Of a DNA stretch of 33,844 nt, positions 1-9,146 are shown one piece after another (positions within the stretch are counted from its first letter, which is position 1; every line of letters begins with the position of its first letter). The position numbers and the translations under genes were made by a program. Source of the DNA: Salaquimonas sp. (GTDB taxonomy: Bacteria > Pseudomonadota > Alphaproteobacteria > Rhizobiales > Rhizobiaceae); contig JANQQM010000191.1 of assembly GCA_028289365.1 (NCBI GenBank), positions 1 through 33,844 of the forward strand. The letters run 5' to 3'. Under the pieces are notes generated by a model. The model did no database searches. It was not told the origin of the DNA and saw nothing but the letters and a program-made list of their open reading frames with translations.

Positions 1-1271
1 GCAAGGTTGAAGGCGGGCATCACCGGGAATTCGGGCGTGCCGATATCGAGATATTGAAATCAAGCCCACTATTTGAGGGGATTTGGGAGATAGGCGGAAA
101 ATATCCGGTCTGGATGAGCCATGGCGACCGGGTTACCCAATTGCCGGACGGATTTGAGGTTTACGCAACTTCCCCCAATGCACCCTTTGCAATCGCCGCC
201 GATAACAAGCGCAATTACTTCACGACCATGTTCCATCCAGAGGTTGTTCACACGCCGGATGGCGCCAGGCTTCTGTCCAATTTCGTCCATAACATCGCAA
301 AGCTGGAACCCGATTGGAGCATGTCGGCCTATCGCAAGGAGATGGTCGAGAAAATCCGGGAACAGGTAGGCTCAGGTCGGGTTATCTGCGCACTCTCAGG
401 TGGGGTGGATTCCTCTGTTGCCGCTCTGCTCATTCATGAGGCGGTCGGAGATCAGCTGACCTGCATTCTGGTAGATCACGGTTTGATGCGCCTCAATGAG
501 GCGGCTGAAGTGGTCGCGATGTTCCGCGAGCACTACAACCTGGCCCTTGATCTGGTTGACGCTTCGGATCGTTTCATCTCTGAGCTTTCGGGAGAATCTG
601 ATCCCGAAACCAAGCGAAAGATCATCGGTCGACTGTTCATCGAGGTCTTCGAGGAAGAGGCAAAGAAACTGGGCGGCGCGGAATTTCTTGCTCAAGGAAC
701 CCTGTATCCGGATGTCATCGAAAGCGTTTCTTTTTCAGGTGGGCCGTCTGCGACGATCAAGAGCCACCACAATGTCGGCGGCTTGCCTGAGCGCATGCAG
801 ATGAAACTGGTCGAGCCCTTGCGCGAATTATTCAAGGACGAAGTCCGGGTCCTGGGCCGCGAGCTTGGCCTACCGGAGAGTTTTATCGGCCGCCACCCAT
901 TTCCGGGCCCGGGCCTGGCCATTCGTTGTCCCGGCGGTGTGACACGGGAGAAACTCGAAATATTACGCCAGGCGGATGCCGTTTATCTCGACGAAATCCG
1001 CAAGGCCGGCCTTTACGACCAGATCTGGCAGGCTTTTGCGGTTCTGCTACCGGTTCAAACGGTCGGCGTCATGGGCGATGGACGCACCTATGAATATGTA
1101 CTGGCGCTCAGGGCGGTCACCTCGGTAGACGGCATGACAGCTGATTTTTACCCCTATGACATGGAATTTCTTGGTCGGACCGCCACCCGCATCATCAACG
1201 AGATCCGGGGCGTCAATAGGGTCGTCTATGATGTTACCTCGAAACCGCCCGGAACAATTGAGTGGGAGTGA
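1..1271 (+). CDS. guaA: GMP synthase (glutamine-hydrolysing), 5'-truncated by window edge
   Basis: Final step of GMP synthesis: XMP is adenylylated with ATP and aminated with ammonia from glutamine. The frame is open from base 3, so the gene starts before the window and about 100 residues, including the catalytic Cys of the amidotransferase, are missing. The visible part opens inside the class I amidotransferase domain; its His and Glu triad members lie in FHPE at 231-242. The ATP pyrophosphatase loop SGGVDSS follows at 396-416, and the C-terminal dimerisation domain ends in the family-typical TIEWE. A TTG at base 54 is internal and is not the real start. The next gene, a MarR regulator, is over 300 bases away and looks independent. 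Confidence 0.97.
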   Translation, partial: KVEGGHHREFGRADIEILKSSPLFEGIWEIGGKYPVWMSHGDRVTQLPDGFEVYATSPNAPFAIAADNKRNYFTTMFHPEVVHTPDGARLLSNFVHNIAKLEPDWSMSAYRKEMVEKIREQVGSGRVICALSGGVDSSVAALLIHEAVGDQLTCILVDHGLMRLNEAAEVVAMFREHYNLALDLVDASDRFISELSGESDPETKRKIIGRLFIEVFEEEAKKLGGAEFLAQGTLYPDVIESVSFSGGPSATIKSHHNVGGLPERMQMKLVEPLRELFKDEVRVLGRELGLPESFIGRHPFPGPGLAIRCPGGVTREKLEILRQADAVYLDEIRKAGLYDQIWQAFAVLLPVQTVGVMGDGRTYEYVLALRAVTSVDGMTADFYPYDMEFLGRTATRIINEIRGVNRVVYDVTSKPPGTIEWE

Positions 1272-1286
1272 GCGCCTACCGGCGCT
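1271..1286 (+). terminator. Short stem-loop at the guaA stop, weak terminator candidate
   Basis: AGCGCC at 1271-1276 pairs perfectly with GGCGCT at 1281-1286 around a four-base loop, starting on the last base of the guaA stop codon. No T-run follows, so intrinsic termination is doubtful. The rest of the 1272-1586 gap holds no gene that I can support; its later part is AT-rich and carries the MarR promoter region. Confidence 0.3.
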
Positions 1287-1418
1287 AAGGTCATACGGTT
1301 GCTCTAACTACTTTCAGACCTGGCTCTTGAATTTGGTTACCCCGGCGCACCCACGCACAATTCTCCAGCGATGTGCATAAGGGTTAGCGGTGTCATAATT
1401 CATCCCCGTCATGATTTA

Positions 1419-1461
1419 ATTGATATGTGCTATAAGCAACTATTTAGTTGTAAATATCAAT
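1419..1461 (+). promoter_or_regulatory. Predicted promoter and nested palindromes upstream of the MarR gene
   Basis: TTGATA (1420-1425), a 17-base spacer and TTTAGT (1443-1448) form a plausible sigma-70 promoter with a good -35 and a weak -10. The palindrome CAACTA-tt-TAGTTG (1437-1450) covers the -10, and an outer inverted repeat ATTGATAT (1419-1426) / ATATCAAT (1454-1461) frames it. MarR proteins commonly bind such palindromes over their own promoter, so autorepression is the natural inference. The predicted leader to the ATG at 1587 would be about 130 bases, which is long. Confidence 0.45.
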
Positions 1462-1586
1462 CGTATTCATTCGTCATCTGGGTGCAAAATTTTCGGATTT
1501 GCACATATAGTCGTTCAATTTTGCTTGTATTCCCTTGTCAATTTGGCCCTGAAAGGGAAAACTCCGGCAAAAGGATAACTTCGCAA

Positions 1587-2144
1587 ATGAATAAAGACTT
1601 GTCTGAAGAGCTTGATGGTATCGGCGATGAGAATGGAGATATCCGTTATCTATTCTCCTACAATCTACAGCGACTGGCCGGCATGTCCTCCCGGATCGCG
1701 GCACATGAATTGGCACCCAAATTCGGCCTCAGCACGCTCGAATGGCGGGCCCTGGCAGTGCTTGATTTTTTGCAGGCTGCTCCGCTGAACCTGCTGGCGG
1801 AACGCACGGGCATTCAACGCAGCCAGATCAGTCGCCTGACTGTGGACCTCGAATCAAATGACTTGGTGCAGCGCGAGGCGAACCTGACCGACCGTCGTAG
1901 CACGGTCCTGAAATTGACGCAGAAGGGAAGATCCATTGTCGACGAAATCATGAGCTTGTCCCGAGAGAGAAACCGCCGCATGCTTTCAAAACTAAATATA
2001 TCCGAGCGCAGGCAGTTGATGCGGCTGATTGGCAAGGCGACAGCGGGAACTGCCGAATATCTCGAGGATCTCAAATCGGGCAAGACCAATACTGAAACCG
2101 TGGAACCGGAACCCGCAAGCCTGTTCGACAGCGATAGGCCTTGA
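1587..2144 (+). CDS. MarR-family winged-helix transcriptional regulator
   Basis: 185 residues from ATG 1587, preceded by AAGGAT about 11 bases upstream; the frame is open further upstream, but that part is AT-rich leader and unlike a protein. The central region has the MarR fold: a helix around residues 45-60, a helix-turn-helix with the recognition segment QRSQISRLTVDLE, then the wing with the family signature DRRS (near residue 108) followed by hydrophobic strands. Flanking helices would form the dimer interface. MarR proteins are dimeric repressors that release DNA on binding small phenolic or oxidising ligands; the ligand cannot be read here. The Glu- and Pro-rich tail (residues 165-185) looks disordered. 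No obvious target gene sits next to it except itself. Confidence 0.9.
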   Translation: MNKDLSEELDGIGDENGDIRYLFSYNLQRLAGMSSRIAAHELAPKFGLSTLEWRALAVLDFLQAAPLNLLAERTGIQRSQISRLTVDLESNDLVQREANLTDRRSTVLKLTQKGRSIVDEIMSLSRERNRRMLSKLNISERRQLMRLIGKATAGTAEYLEDLKSGKTNTETVEPEPASLFDSDRP

Positions 2145-2186
2145 TTACGGCGGAATCATCCTGGTCGACTAAAATCGGCCTGGAGT

Positions 2187-2405
2187 TCAGCTCTCTCGAA
2201 TAAACACCAACTCGCAGATATTGCCGTGCTCATAGATCCAGGCCTGTTTTCCATCCAGATAGAACCGGCGATCGGGAGGGCAGGCGACCGGATCCATGTC
2301 TTCTTCGTCCAGAAATATCTCGTCCATCATGCGCGCATAACGCTCCGCTTCCGCTTCCTCATCATGAGCCGGCGAGTAAATATTTTTGCCTTCGACAATA
2401 TGCAT
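2187..2405 (-). CDS. Small acidic hypothetical protein
   Basis: 72 residues if started at the ATG at 2405, which has GGAG seven bases upstream; an in-frame ATG at 2429 would add eight residues but has a poorer ribosome site. Residues 10-40 are rich in Glu, Asp and Met, followed by a CPPDRRFYLDGKQAWIYEHG-like segment that could form a small beta structure. No membrane segment or known motif is visible. It is convergent with the MarR gene. I do not recognise the family. The clear ribosome site and amphipathic composition argue for a real gene, but not strongly. Confidence 0.5.
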   Translation of the reverse strand: MHIVEGKNIYSPAHDEEAEAERYARMMDEIFLDEEDMDPVACPPDRRFYLDGKQAWIYEHGNICELVFIRES

Positions 2406-2553
2406 TTGCGTACTCCGTACGAATCGCATTGGGGAAGCCTCATTGTCGCGGAAATAAGGTAAGCGGGGAGTTAACGGAAAATTACGAATGGGTTAAAATA
2501 AGAGTTTTCCCGATATCATCTTGTAAGATCCCGCTAAATCCACCTCCCGGCAC

Positions 2554-2736
2554 TCACCTGGAAAAAGCCAGTTTTTCCTGCAGCACTTCTCTAACCATTT
2601 GCGACATGGTTTCCTCAATTTGCTTGTGATCGTCAGCGACGTAATAGAAACCCTCTGTCGCACAGGATTGAAGCGCTTTCATGATTTGCTGTATGCGTGA
2701 ATTCGCAGCGATGACGGCAAGCGCAATCTGATCCAA
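2554..2736 (-). pseudogene. Probable 3' remnant of a TadG-like (VWA) pilus-assembly gene
   Basis: A 60-codon open stretch with only a weak TTG start and an in-frame TAA two codons upstream (2740-2742). Its sequence has the flavour of the last segment of TadG-type von Willebrand A proteins: an IALAVIA-like strand, then LQSCATEGFYYVADDHKQIE and a final amphipathic helix. That matches the closing part of such proteins, where a Cys-containing helix precedes a tyrosine-rich turn and an alpha helix. No upstream VWA domain with its MIDAS motif is present in any reverse frame before the sbmA start. I therefore read it as a decayed gene end, from memory of the family; a tiny orphan gene is the alternative. 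Confidence 0.4.
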
Positions 2737-2780
2737 TATTTAGACAGTACCGTCTTGTTCTGACGCCATCACTCCAAACA

Positions 2781-2812
2781 CACATCAATGTGCATGGAAT
2801 ATTGCTTGATGT
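2781..2812. repeat. Small inverted repeats in the sbmA upstream region
   Basis: ACATCAA (2782-2788) and TTGATGT (2806-2812) are perfect inverted arms 17 bases apart. CACAT-ca-ATGTG (2781-2792) is a second palindrome sharing the left arm. They lie about 70-100 bases before the sbmA start and could be an operator. No clear promoter hexamers accompany them, so the role is unknown. Confidence 0.3.
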
Positions 2813-2883
2813 TTGCCAATTTAAAGTGTCAAAGAGGCGGCAAATTCTAAACCGGTTACGAAGTCACTCGGAGCAATATCTCT

Positions 2884-4137
2884 TTGTTTCACTCATTCTT
2901 CCCCGCACCACGCTACTTTTTTCTGTCATTTGTCGCCTGGAGCGCCATCGCCATAGCTGTCTGGTATGCCGGTGGTTATGCACTCGGAACCTATATTGGC
3001 CTGCCGCCGCAGGAAGGATCGAGCACGATTGTTGGTGCTAAGTATTTCTGGACCAATGATTTCCTGTGGTTTTACCTGTACTACATCATTTTCGCCGGTG
3101 CATTCTGGCTTTTTTGGTATCGCATAACCCATCATCCCTGGATGACATGGTCGGTTGGCGGGTCGGCATTCATTCTGTTTTCAACCTATTTCTCCGTGCA
3201 GGTCTCGGTTGCCATCAACAATTGGCGGCGTCCGTTCTTCGATCTGGTTCAGACTGCGCTTACGCCTGACTCTGAAGTGCAGCCAAGCGAGCTCTATTGG
3301 TTGCTGGTGGATTTTGCCGCCATCGCATTTCTCTGGATTGCGGTATTTGTGGTGACCCGGTTTTTCGTCAGCCACTACATCTTCCGCTGGCGCACCGCGA
3401 TGAACGATTTCTACATGGGCGAATGGACGAGGCTGCGCAAGATCGAGGGTGCATCACAGCGTGTCCAGGAAGACACGATGCGATTTGCGCAGACCGTCGA
3501 GGGTCTCGGTGTCAACATGGTTGATTCCGTGATGACGCTTATTGCGTTCCTGCCCATCCTTTATGGATTGTCCTCCAATGTCACGTCCATGCCCATTGTC
3601 GGTGAAATTCCGGCACCCTTGATGCAGGCTGCAATTTTCTGGTCGGTGTTCGGCACCGTATTGCTGGCCGTTGTCGGGATCAAACTGCCTGGCCTGGAAT
3701 TCAAGAACCAGCGCGTTGAGGCGGCTTACCGCAAGGAGCTGGTCTACGGTGAAGATGACGCCGACAGGGCAGAACCGATGACTGTGGTCGAATTGTTCGG
3801 CTATGTCCGGCAGAATTACTTCCGGCTCTATTTTCATTATATGTATTTCAATCTGACCCGGGCATTTTATCTGCAGGCAGACAATATCTTCGCCTATTTC
3901 ATCCTGGTCCCAACCATCGCAGCCGGCAAGATTACCTTCGGGCTCTTGCAGCAGATTTTGACAGCCTTCAACCAGGTATCGAACTCGTTCCAGTACCTGG
4001 TGAACTCCTGGCCGACAATTGTCGAACTGTTGTCGATTTACAAAAGGTTGAAGGCGTTTGAGGCTACCTTGAACGACCAGCCCTTGCCCGAAATTGATCG
4101 TGAATTCATGGAAAAACAGGGGCGACCAGCTGAATAG
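2884..4137 (+). CDS. sbmA: SbmA/BacA-family inner-membrane peptide transporter
   Basis: 417 residues, matching the roughly 405-420 of SbmA/BacA. The TTG start at 2884 is chosen because the protein then opens MFHSFFPAP, the family N-terminus, with CGGAG about ten bases upstream. Hydrophobic segments recur near residues 10-35, 60-85, 90-110, 140-165, 215-240, 255-275 and 330-360, consistent with the multi-span homodimer, a proton-driven ABC-transporter-like fold without ATPase. A family-like stretch around residues 180-200 ([20 protein letters not shown]) is conserved in SbmA/BacA. Known roles are uptake of proline-rich peptides, microcins and bleomycin, and in rhizobia symbiosis and very-long-chain lipid A acylation. 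It stands alone, convergent with the zinc-finger gene that follows. Confidence 0.93.
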   Translation: MFHSFFPAPRYFFLSFVAWSAIAIAVWYAGGYALGTYIGLPPQEGSSTIVGAKYFWTNDFLWFYLYYIIFAGAFWLFWYRITHHPWMTWSVGGSAFILFSTYFSVQVSVAINNWRRPFFDLVQTALTPDSEVQPSELYWLLVDFAAIAFLWIAVFVVTRFFVSHYIFRWRTAMNDFYMGEWTRLRKIEGASQRVQEDTMRFAQTVEGLGVNMVDSVMTLIAFLPILYGLSSNVTSMPIVGEIPAPLMQAAIFWSVFGTVLLAVVGIKLPGLEFKNQRVEAAYRKELVYGEDDADRAEPMTVVELFGYVRQNYFRLYFHYMYFNLTRAFYLQADNIFAYFILVPTIAAGKITFGLLQQILTAFNQVSNSFQYLVNSWPTIVELLSIYKRLKAFEATLNDQPLPEIDREFMEKQGRPAE

Positions 4138-4156
4138 GTTGATTTGCTGTTCAACC
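4137..4156. terminator. Short stem between convergent sbmA and dksA-like genes
   Basis: GGTTGA (4137-4142) and TCAACC (4151-4156) form a perfect six-base stem in the 21-base gap between the two stop codons. There is no T-run on either strand, so it is at best a weak bidirectional end signal. Confidence 0.25.
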
Positions 4157-4158
4157 GG

Positions 4159-4488
4159 TCACGCACAATTGACACAGCGTTCGGCCATCGGGTCGATTTC
4201 AAGACGAGCGGCGAGAATTTCTTCCCCGCACTCCGAACAATAGCCATACTCGTCTTCGGCAAGCCTGCGTAACGCCATGTCGATACGAATTATATCGGCC
4301 TGGCGCTTGCGTTCCTGGGCTTGCGCCATTGCTTGGGCTTGCAGCGCGTCCATCCGTGACAATCGGCCGACCGCCTGTTGATCCAGTTCGACGGTTTGGC
4401 GTGCTTCATCTGATAATCCGGACTCTTGTTCCAGCGTTTCCTTGAGCGCTTCCAGCTTCTTGCGCGCGATCTCCGGGTCAATTGGCAT
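4159..4488 (-). CDS. DksA/TraR-family C4 zinc-finger protein
   Basis: 109 residues from ATG 4488. The C-terminal zinc finger is intact: C84-x2-C87 (YCSECGEEI) and C105-x2-C108 four residues before the end. The N-terminal half is a Gln- and Ala-rich helical region (residues 5-75) that would form the coiled coil entering the RNA polymerase secondary channel. At 109 residues it is shorter than classical DksA (about 150) and closer to the short TraR-like relatives common in alphaproteobacteria. Family knowledge suggests modulation of transcription initiation, with or without ppGpp; the DxxDxA coiled-coil-tip motif of DksA is only partly matched (SRMDALQAQA), so its strength as an effector is uncertain. 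Confidence 0.88.
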   Translation of the reverse strand: MPIDPEIARKKLEALKETLEQESGLSDEARQTVELDQQAVGRLSRMDALQAQAMAQAQERKRQADIIRIDMALRRLAEDEYGYCSECGEEILAARLEIDPMAERCVNCA

Positions 4489-4585
4489 TATTCTTTGCTT
4501 CTTGTTTGCCCCCGCACCAGCTATATCTTTGCACTAACAATGCACCGGAGCAATCAAGGACGAAACTTATTAAAGGACCACAATC

Positions 4586-5164
4586 GTGAACATGACAATC
4601 TTTGTCCTCGGCCTTGTCCTGTTTCTGGGCATCCATTCGGTTCGAATGCTGGCGCCGCAATGGCGGGAAGATAAAATCAAAGAACTGGGCGAAGGTTCTT
4701 GGAAGGGGATGTATTCCGTTCTCTCTCTCGTCGGCCTGGCAATCATGATCTACGGTTATGCCTACGCCCAGCCGGAAGCTCCAATCATCTACATCACGCC
4801 GGTTTGGACCCGTCATCTGGCATTTCTCCTGGTCGCAATTGCATTTGTGTCCATGATGGTCGGAAATCTGCCGCCCGGAAGGTTGAAACCAGCACTCAAA
4901 CACCCGATGTTGTTGGCAGTGATGATCTGGGCTTTTGCCCACCTGACGGTAAACGGCGATCTGGCGTCAATCATATTGTTCGGTTCTTTTTTGATCTGGT
5001 CGATATGGAATCGAATTGCGGTGAGCCACCGCACAGATCCGCTGCCGCAGCCCGGTTCGATCACGTATGATTTGGTAGCCATTGTTTCCGGCTTGATAAT
5101 ATGGGTACTTTTCATCTGGAAATTGCATGAATGGCTGATCGGCGTCCCGCTTGTGATTGCGTAA
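4586..5164 (+). CDS. NnrU-family integral membrane protein
   Basis: 192 residues. GTG 4586 is preferred over ATG 4592 because AAAGGA lies eight bases before it. The protein is largely hydrophobic, with about five to six membrane segments (roughly residues 3-22, 42-62, 72-95, 105-125, 127-145 and 163-185). The N-terminal LGIHSVRM and the later HPMLLAVMIWAFAHLTVNGD stretch are typical of NnrU, a heme- and denitrification-associated family related to the isoprenylcysteine methyltransferase-like and NnrU/MddA membrane proteins. NnrU was named for nitric oxide reductase regulation in rhizobia, but most family members sit outside denitrification clusters, as here. The next genes encode a YfgM-like protein and Der. 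Its biochemical role is unknown. Confidence 0.85.
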   Translation: MNMTIFVLGLVLFLGIHSVRMLAPQWREDKIKELGEGSWKGMYSVLSLVGLAIMIYGYAYAQPEAPIIYITPVWTRHLAFLLVAIAFVSMMVGNLPPGRLKPALKHPMLLAVMIWAFAHLTVNGDLASIILFGSFLIWSIWNRIAVSHRTDPLPQPGSITYDLVAIVSGLIIWVLFIWKLHEWLIGVPLVIA

Positions 5165-5244
5165 ATGCAGTCTTGCCGCTAAAACGCCGCCAATTATTGC
5201 GGAAGACCCGCATCGAATAACCAGCAAGATTGAAAGCACCTACG

Positions 5245-5916
5245 ATGTCTGACGACAGTTTTATTCGTGAAGTAGATGAGGAAATTCGCCAGGATCAATT
5301 AAAGTCGATTTGGTCGCGCTATGGAAAATTTGTGATCGGTGCCGCAGTGCTCATCGTTGCCGCGACGGCTGGATTTCGGGGTTGGGAGTATTATTCGCAA
5401 CGCCAGGCCGCAAATTCCGGTGATATGTATCTAAAGGCCGTTGAACTCGCGGATGATGGCAGGAATGATGAAGCAATTGCTGAACTGGAGCTTCTGGGCA
5501 ATTCCGGTTCCGGCCAGTATCCGGCACTTGCCAAGCTACGGATTGCCGGAGAACTGGCTGCCAAGGGCGACAAGGTCACAGCAATTGAGCAATTCGATGC
5601 GATTTCTAATGATAGTTCATATGACGCTTCCTTCAGGGATATTGCGAAACTGCGCGCGGGTTTGCTCGCGGTCGACGAAGAAGATTATGATAGCGTCAAG
5701 ACGCGGCTCGAACCGCTTGCTGCGGCTGGCCAGACATTTCGTTCTGTTGCCCGAGAGGCTTTGGGACTGGCTGCGCTTAAGGCCGGACAACCGGAAGAAG
5801 CGGCAAACTGGTATCGCCAGATTACCGAAGACGGTGGCAGCGATGCCTCCGTTCGCAGTCGCGCGCAAGTCGTCCTCCAATACCTTGCCGGCAGTGGCGT
5901 TACCGGAGCCAGCTAG
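5245..5916 (+). CDS. YfgM-like membrane-anchored tetratricopeptide protein
   Basis: 223 residues from ATG 5245, the start that gives the family opening MSDDSFIREVDEEIRQDQLK. A single membrane anchor follows at about residues 32-50 (VIGAAVLIVAATAGFRGW), after which residues 60-215 form helical TPR-like hairpins rich in Ala and Leu. The E. coli homologue YfgM binds the SecYEG translocon and periplasmic chaperones; the C-terminal part would face the periplasm. Position directly before der supports the assignment, since yfgM and der are neighbours in many proteobacteria. The usual intervening bamB is absent here. Confidence 0.85.
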   Translation: MSDDSFIREVDEEIRQDQLKSIWSRYGKFVIGAAVLIVAATAGFRGWEYYSQRQAANSGDMYLKAVELADDGRNDEAIAELELLGNSGSGQYPALAKLRIAGELAAKGDKVTAIEQFDAISNDSSYDASFRDIAKLRAGLLAVDEEDYDSVKTRLEPLAAAGQTFRSVAREALGLAALKAGQPEEAANWYRQITEDGGSDASVRSRAQVVLQYLAGSGVTGAS

Positions 5917-5990
5917 AAACCTGGCCGGCATTGCATGAATTGCTCCACCCGGTTTAGTGCCTGCCGTCGCCAGTTGAGGAATGCACTCCG

Positions 5991-7454
5991 ATGAGTTTGA
6001 AATTGGCCATTGTCGGGCGCCCGAATGTCGGCAAATCAACGCTTTTCAATCGTCTGGTCGGCAAACGTCTTGCGCTGGTCGATGACACCCCAGGCGTGAC
6101 CCGCGACCGGCGCGCTGCCGAAGGTTCGATCGGCCCGCTCAATTTTGAGGTCATCGATACTGCCGGGCTGGAAGAAGCCAATGATGAGAGCCTCGAAGCG
6201 CGCATGCGGGCTCAGACCGATATGGCGGTTCAGGAGGCTGACGCCATTCTATTCATGATCGATGCCCGCGCAGGCGTGACACCGGCAGACAAGGCATTTG
6301 CTAATATGCTGCGGCGATCCAATAAGCCGATAATTCTTGTTGCCAACAAGGTTGAGGGCAAGGCTGGCGAGCCTGGTTTTTACGATGCATATGGCATCGG
6401 ATTTGGCGAACCGGTTCCCATATCGGCGGAACATGGCGAAGGTCTGGCTGATCTTTATGATGCCATTGTAGCCGCCGTAGGCGAGGGCGTTGCTCATCCC
6501 GATGGAGAGGTCAGCGAAAAGAGCAGGCGGAAATCTCGTGGCTCCCGCAAAAAGTCCGAAGCAGCCTCTCAATTGCAAGACAAAGAGGCAGTCGAGGATG
6601 CCGATAGCGATGATGAAGAATATGATCCGGCCCAGCCCCTGAAAATTGCCATCGTCGGTCGGCCCAATGCCGGAAAGTCGACGCTGATCAATCAGCTGAT
6701 CGGTCAGGATCGTTTGTTGACCGGACCGGAGGCGGGCATAACCCGCGATTCGATTTCGGTGGATTGGCAATGGCAGGACCGCACCATCAGGCTTTTCGAT
6801 ACCGCCGGAATGCGCAAAAAGGCACGCGTACAGGAAAAACTGGAGAAGCTGTCGGTTGCCGACGGATTGCGAGCCATCCAATATGCGGAAGTGGTCATCA
6901 TTGTCATTGATGCCCAAAGTCCGTTTGAAAAGCAGGATCTGCAAATCGCCGACCTGGTCATTCGTGAGGGCAGGGCGCCGGTCATCGCTCTCAATAAATG
7001 GGACATGGTCGACGACCGACAGAAAGCCCTGGATGATCTCTACGAAAAGGCGGAACGGCTTTTACCTCAAATTAAAGGGCTTAAGGTCGTCCCGCTTTCG
7101 GGCCTGACCGGCGAGGGCACGAATCGCCTGATGCAGGCGGTTCTGGACGTGCACAAGAAATGGAACGTCCGAATTCCAACGGCCAAACTGAACCGCTGGC
7201 TCGATAACGTCATCTATCATCATCCGCCGCCTGCCGTTGCCGGGCGGCGGATCAAGATTAAATATATCACCCAGGTCAAATCCCGTCCCCCGACATTTGT
7301 CGCGGCCTGCAGCAGGCCGGAAGCCTTGCCGGCGGCTTATACCCGTTACATGATCAATGACCTGCGCGAATCATTTGATCTTTGGGCCACACCGGTAAGG
7401 TTGCATATGCGGAAGGGGGACAATCCTTACGCGGGAAAAGCCCGCAAACGCTAG
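5991..7454 (+). CDS. der: Tandem GTPase Der (EngA), ribosome assembly factor
   Basis: 487 residues with a GAGGA ribosome site before ATG 5991. Two G domains are complete: the first has GRPNVGKST (9-17), [12 protein letters not shown] (56-59) and NKVE (119-122); the second has GRPNAGKST (223-231), [12 protein letters not shown] and NKWD. A KH-like domain follows from about residue 390 to the basic C-terminus. Der binds the 50S subunit and is needed for its late maturation. The linker between the G domains (about 172-216) is unusual: a basic block ([12 protein letters not shown]) and then an acidic block rich in Asp and Glu. The 75-base gap after the YfgM-like gene suggests co-transcription. 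Confidence 0.98.
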   Translation: MSLKLAIVGRPNVGKSTLFNRLVGKRLALVDDTPGVTRDRRAAEGSIGPLNFEVIDTAGLEEANDESLEARMRAQTDMAVQEADAILFMIDARAGVTPADKAFANMLRRSNKPIILVANKVEGKAGEPGFYDAYGIGFGEPVPISAEHGEGLADLYDAIVAAVGEGVAHPDGEVSEKSRRKSRGSRKKSEAASQLQDKEAVEDADSDDEEYDPAQPLKIAIVGRPNAGKSTLINQLIGQDRLLTGPEAGITRDSISVDWQWQDRTIRLFDTAGMRKKARVQEKLEKLSVADGLRAIQYAEVVIIVIDAQSPFEKQDLQIADLVIREGRAPVIALNKWDMVDDRQKALDDLYEKAERLLPQIKGLKVVPLSGLTGEGTNRLMQAVLDVHKKWNVRIPTAKLNRWLDNVIYHHPPPAVAGRRIKIKYITQVKSRPPTFVAACSRPEALPAAYTRYMINDLRESFDLWATPVRLHMRKGDNPYAGKARKR

Positions 7455-7665
7455 GGATTTTTGCGCTTCATCAACAATGCCCTGCCTATTGTCAAATTTT
7501 CGTCTGATTATTGCCCAATTTCAAAGGCAATAGGTTTATCGGGTTCGGCACGGCGGGAAATCGTGCAAATTAACTAAGCCGAAACAGAGCTTTAACCCTC
7601 TATCAAGGTTAACCAACTATGGTTCGCCTTGGCCCAGGAGGGCGCTAAAGCACTGTGTCTGGAGT

Positions 7666-8916
7666 ATGGTTTTGCGGCTTTCAACATTGACTTCGCGATT
7701 GAAGAATAAAATGGTTCTGGGGCATCTGAAGAAACATTTTCACTCCTTTTTAGGAGATGCAAAAAAGCTCATCTATCCCGCTGTCGTGGCATTGGCAGTA
7801 TTCTTTGCCTATCCATCATTGATCGCCTATCAGGATGTCGCTTCGCTTCTGCCGTCGCCTGTAACCCAGCGCTGGCTGGCGAACATGAACCAGTCGCCTG
7901 GTCAAACTGCTATTGCCGCAAATGTTTCGGGCCTTGGAAGTGCCCGTGCCGTCGTCGAGGGTAGTGAAACTCCCGATGCGCCTGATGGAATCGATCCGAT
8001 CATTACCGGCGCGATGTCCGACCAAATGGACCCAAACAGCGTACCGGCACTGATCCGGACCCGCCCTAAACAGGAACAGGTACCCCAGCGCATCAATCGC
8101 TCACTAAAGGGTGACCGTGTAGTTTCCACTACAACTATCCGCCCGCCGGAAAACTTTACGGCAGGTTCGGTTCTCCAGCGCCAGAGCATGTTGTCCCCGT
8201 TGGAGACCGACGAGAAATTCGAACTGGCCTTTGTCGAGCCAAGGCCTTTCAGGGAAGCAATTCGGGTCGCTTCCCTTTTTCATGTGGAAGAAAAAGAGCC
8301 GGAAGTGGACGCCGATCTTCCTTTCATGATTGCGAGCCTGGTCCGTGAATCTGCCGATCATGTCCTGGCATATGGCGATGAAGAGGAATCAGTCCGTTCA
8401 CCGTTTGCAGCGGTCCTTGAGACAGAGCGGCCGGCCAGCCTGATCCCGAAACTGGGCAAGGACGATCATTCCTGGGCAGCCCAGCAGCTGCCTTTGTCGG
8501 TTTTCAGCGACAAGGAACAGCATTGCCTGACGGCAGGCATCTATTTTGAGGCACGCGGAGAACCGGTTCGTGGACAGGCAGCAGTTGCCCAGGTGATTCT
8601 CAATCGCGTGAAAAACCCTACCTATCCCGACAGCGTTTGCGGCGTCGTTTATCAAAACAAGAAATGGCGTAATCGTTGCCAGTTTTCCTTCGCCTGCGAC
8701 CGGGTCAAGGATCGGGTAAGAAACCCAGAGCTCTGGGAAGTTGCCCAATATGTGGCCCGCGAAACGACCGAAGGCCGCATCTGGTTGACCGAGGTTGGTT
8801 CATCGACCCATTATCATGCGACATATGTTCGCCCCAAATGGGCAAAACGCATGAAAAAGGTGGGCAAGATCGGATTGCACGTCTTCTACCGCACCAAAAG
8901 AGGCGGCTGGAGCTGA
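7666..8916 (+). CDS. Membrane-anchored cell-wall hydrolase, SleB/Hydrolase_2 type
   Basis: 416 residues from ATG 7666; an in-frame ATG at 7711 is also possible and neither has a well-spaced ribosome site. A membrane anchor lies at about residues 35-57 (LIYPAVVALAVFFAYPSL). A long low-complexity stalk rich in Pro, Glu and Arg follows to about residue 275. The catalytic domain is at about 285-405: CLTAGIYFEARGEP carries the Glu typical of SleB-like lytic transglycosylases, followed by AQVILNRVKNPTYPDSVCGVV and QFSFACD, all family signatures. Such proteins cut peptidoglycan; outside spore formers they act in wall remodelling. The 7455-7665 gap before it shows no clear terminator or promoter. Confidence 0.9.
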   Translation: MVLRLSTLTSRLKNKMVLGHLKKHFHSFLGDAKKLIYPAVVALAVFFAYPSLIAYQDVASLLPSPVTQRWLANMNQSPGQTAIAANVSGLGSARAVVEGSETPDAPDGIDPIITGAMSDQMDPNSVPALIRTRPKQEQVPQRINRSLKGDRVVSTTTIRPPENFTAGSVLQRQSMLSPLETDEKFELAFVEPRPFREAIRVASLFHVEEKEPEVDADLPFMIASLVRESADHVLAYGDEEESVRSPFAAVLETERPASLIPKLGKDDHSWAAQQLPLSVFSDKEQHCLTAGIYFEARGEPVRGQAAVAQVILNRVKNPTYPDSVCGVVYQNKKWRNRCQFSFACDRVKDRVRNPELWEVAQYVARETTEGRIWLTEVGSSTHYHATYVRPKWAKRMKKVGKIGLHVFYRTKRGGWS

Positions 8917-9057
8917 TCGCTTCGTAATCTCCGCTTAAAATCCCTATTTTTCTGCGAATCAGTGCCCTGCAAATGGCCAATCCCTGCGCGCATTGTCGCA
9001 GTCTCGTAATTTCCCTTTTTTACGCCCTGAACACGTCCCCGCTTCGGCCATGTTCGC

Positions 9058-9086
9058 TTGACAGCTAATGTCCGCGAAACTATGTT
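9058..9086 (+). promoter_or_regulatory. Near-consensus sigma-70 promoter of the F0 ATP synthase operon
   Basis: TTGACA (9058-9063), a spacer of exactly 17 bases and TATGTT (9081-9086) match the housekeeping consensus at all six -35 positions and four of six -10 positions. Transcription would start near 9093, giving a leader of about 55 bases to the GTG of atpI at 9147. It is the strongest promoter I see in the window. The rest of the 8917-9146 gap holds nothing else that I can name. Confidence 0.7.
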
Positions 9087-9146
9087 GCGCGCGATCTTCA
9101 CGGGCAGCAATTTTGTTGCCGTGTTGGGCGGTTCAGGAGTATCGCG

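Noticed and set aside
6249-6944. 231-codon reverse frame opposite der
   Set aside because: Antisense shadow; no family features and no ribosome site.
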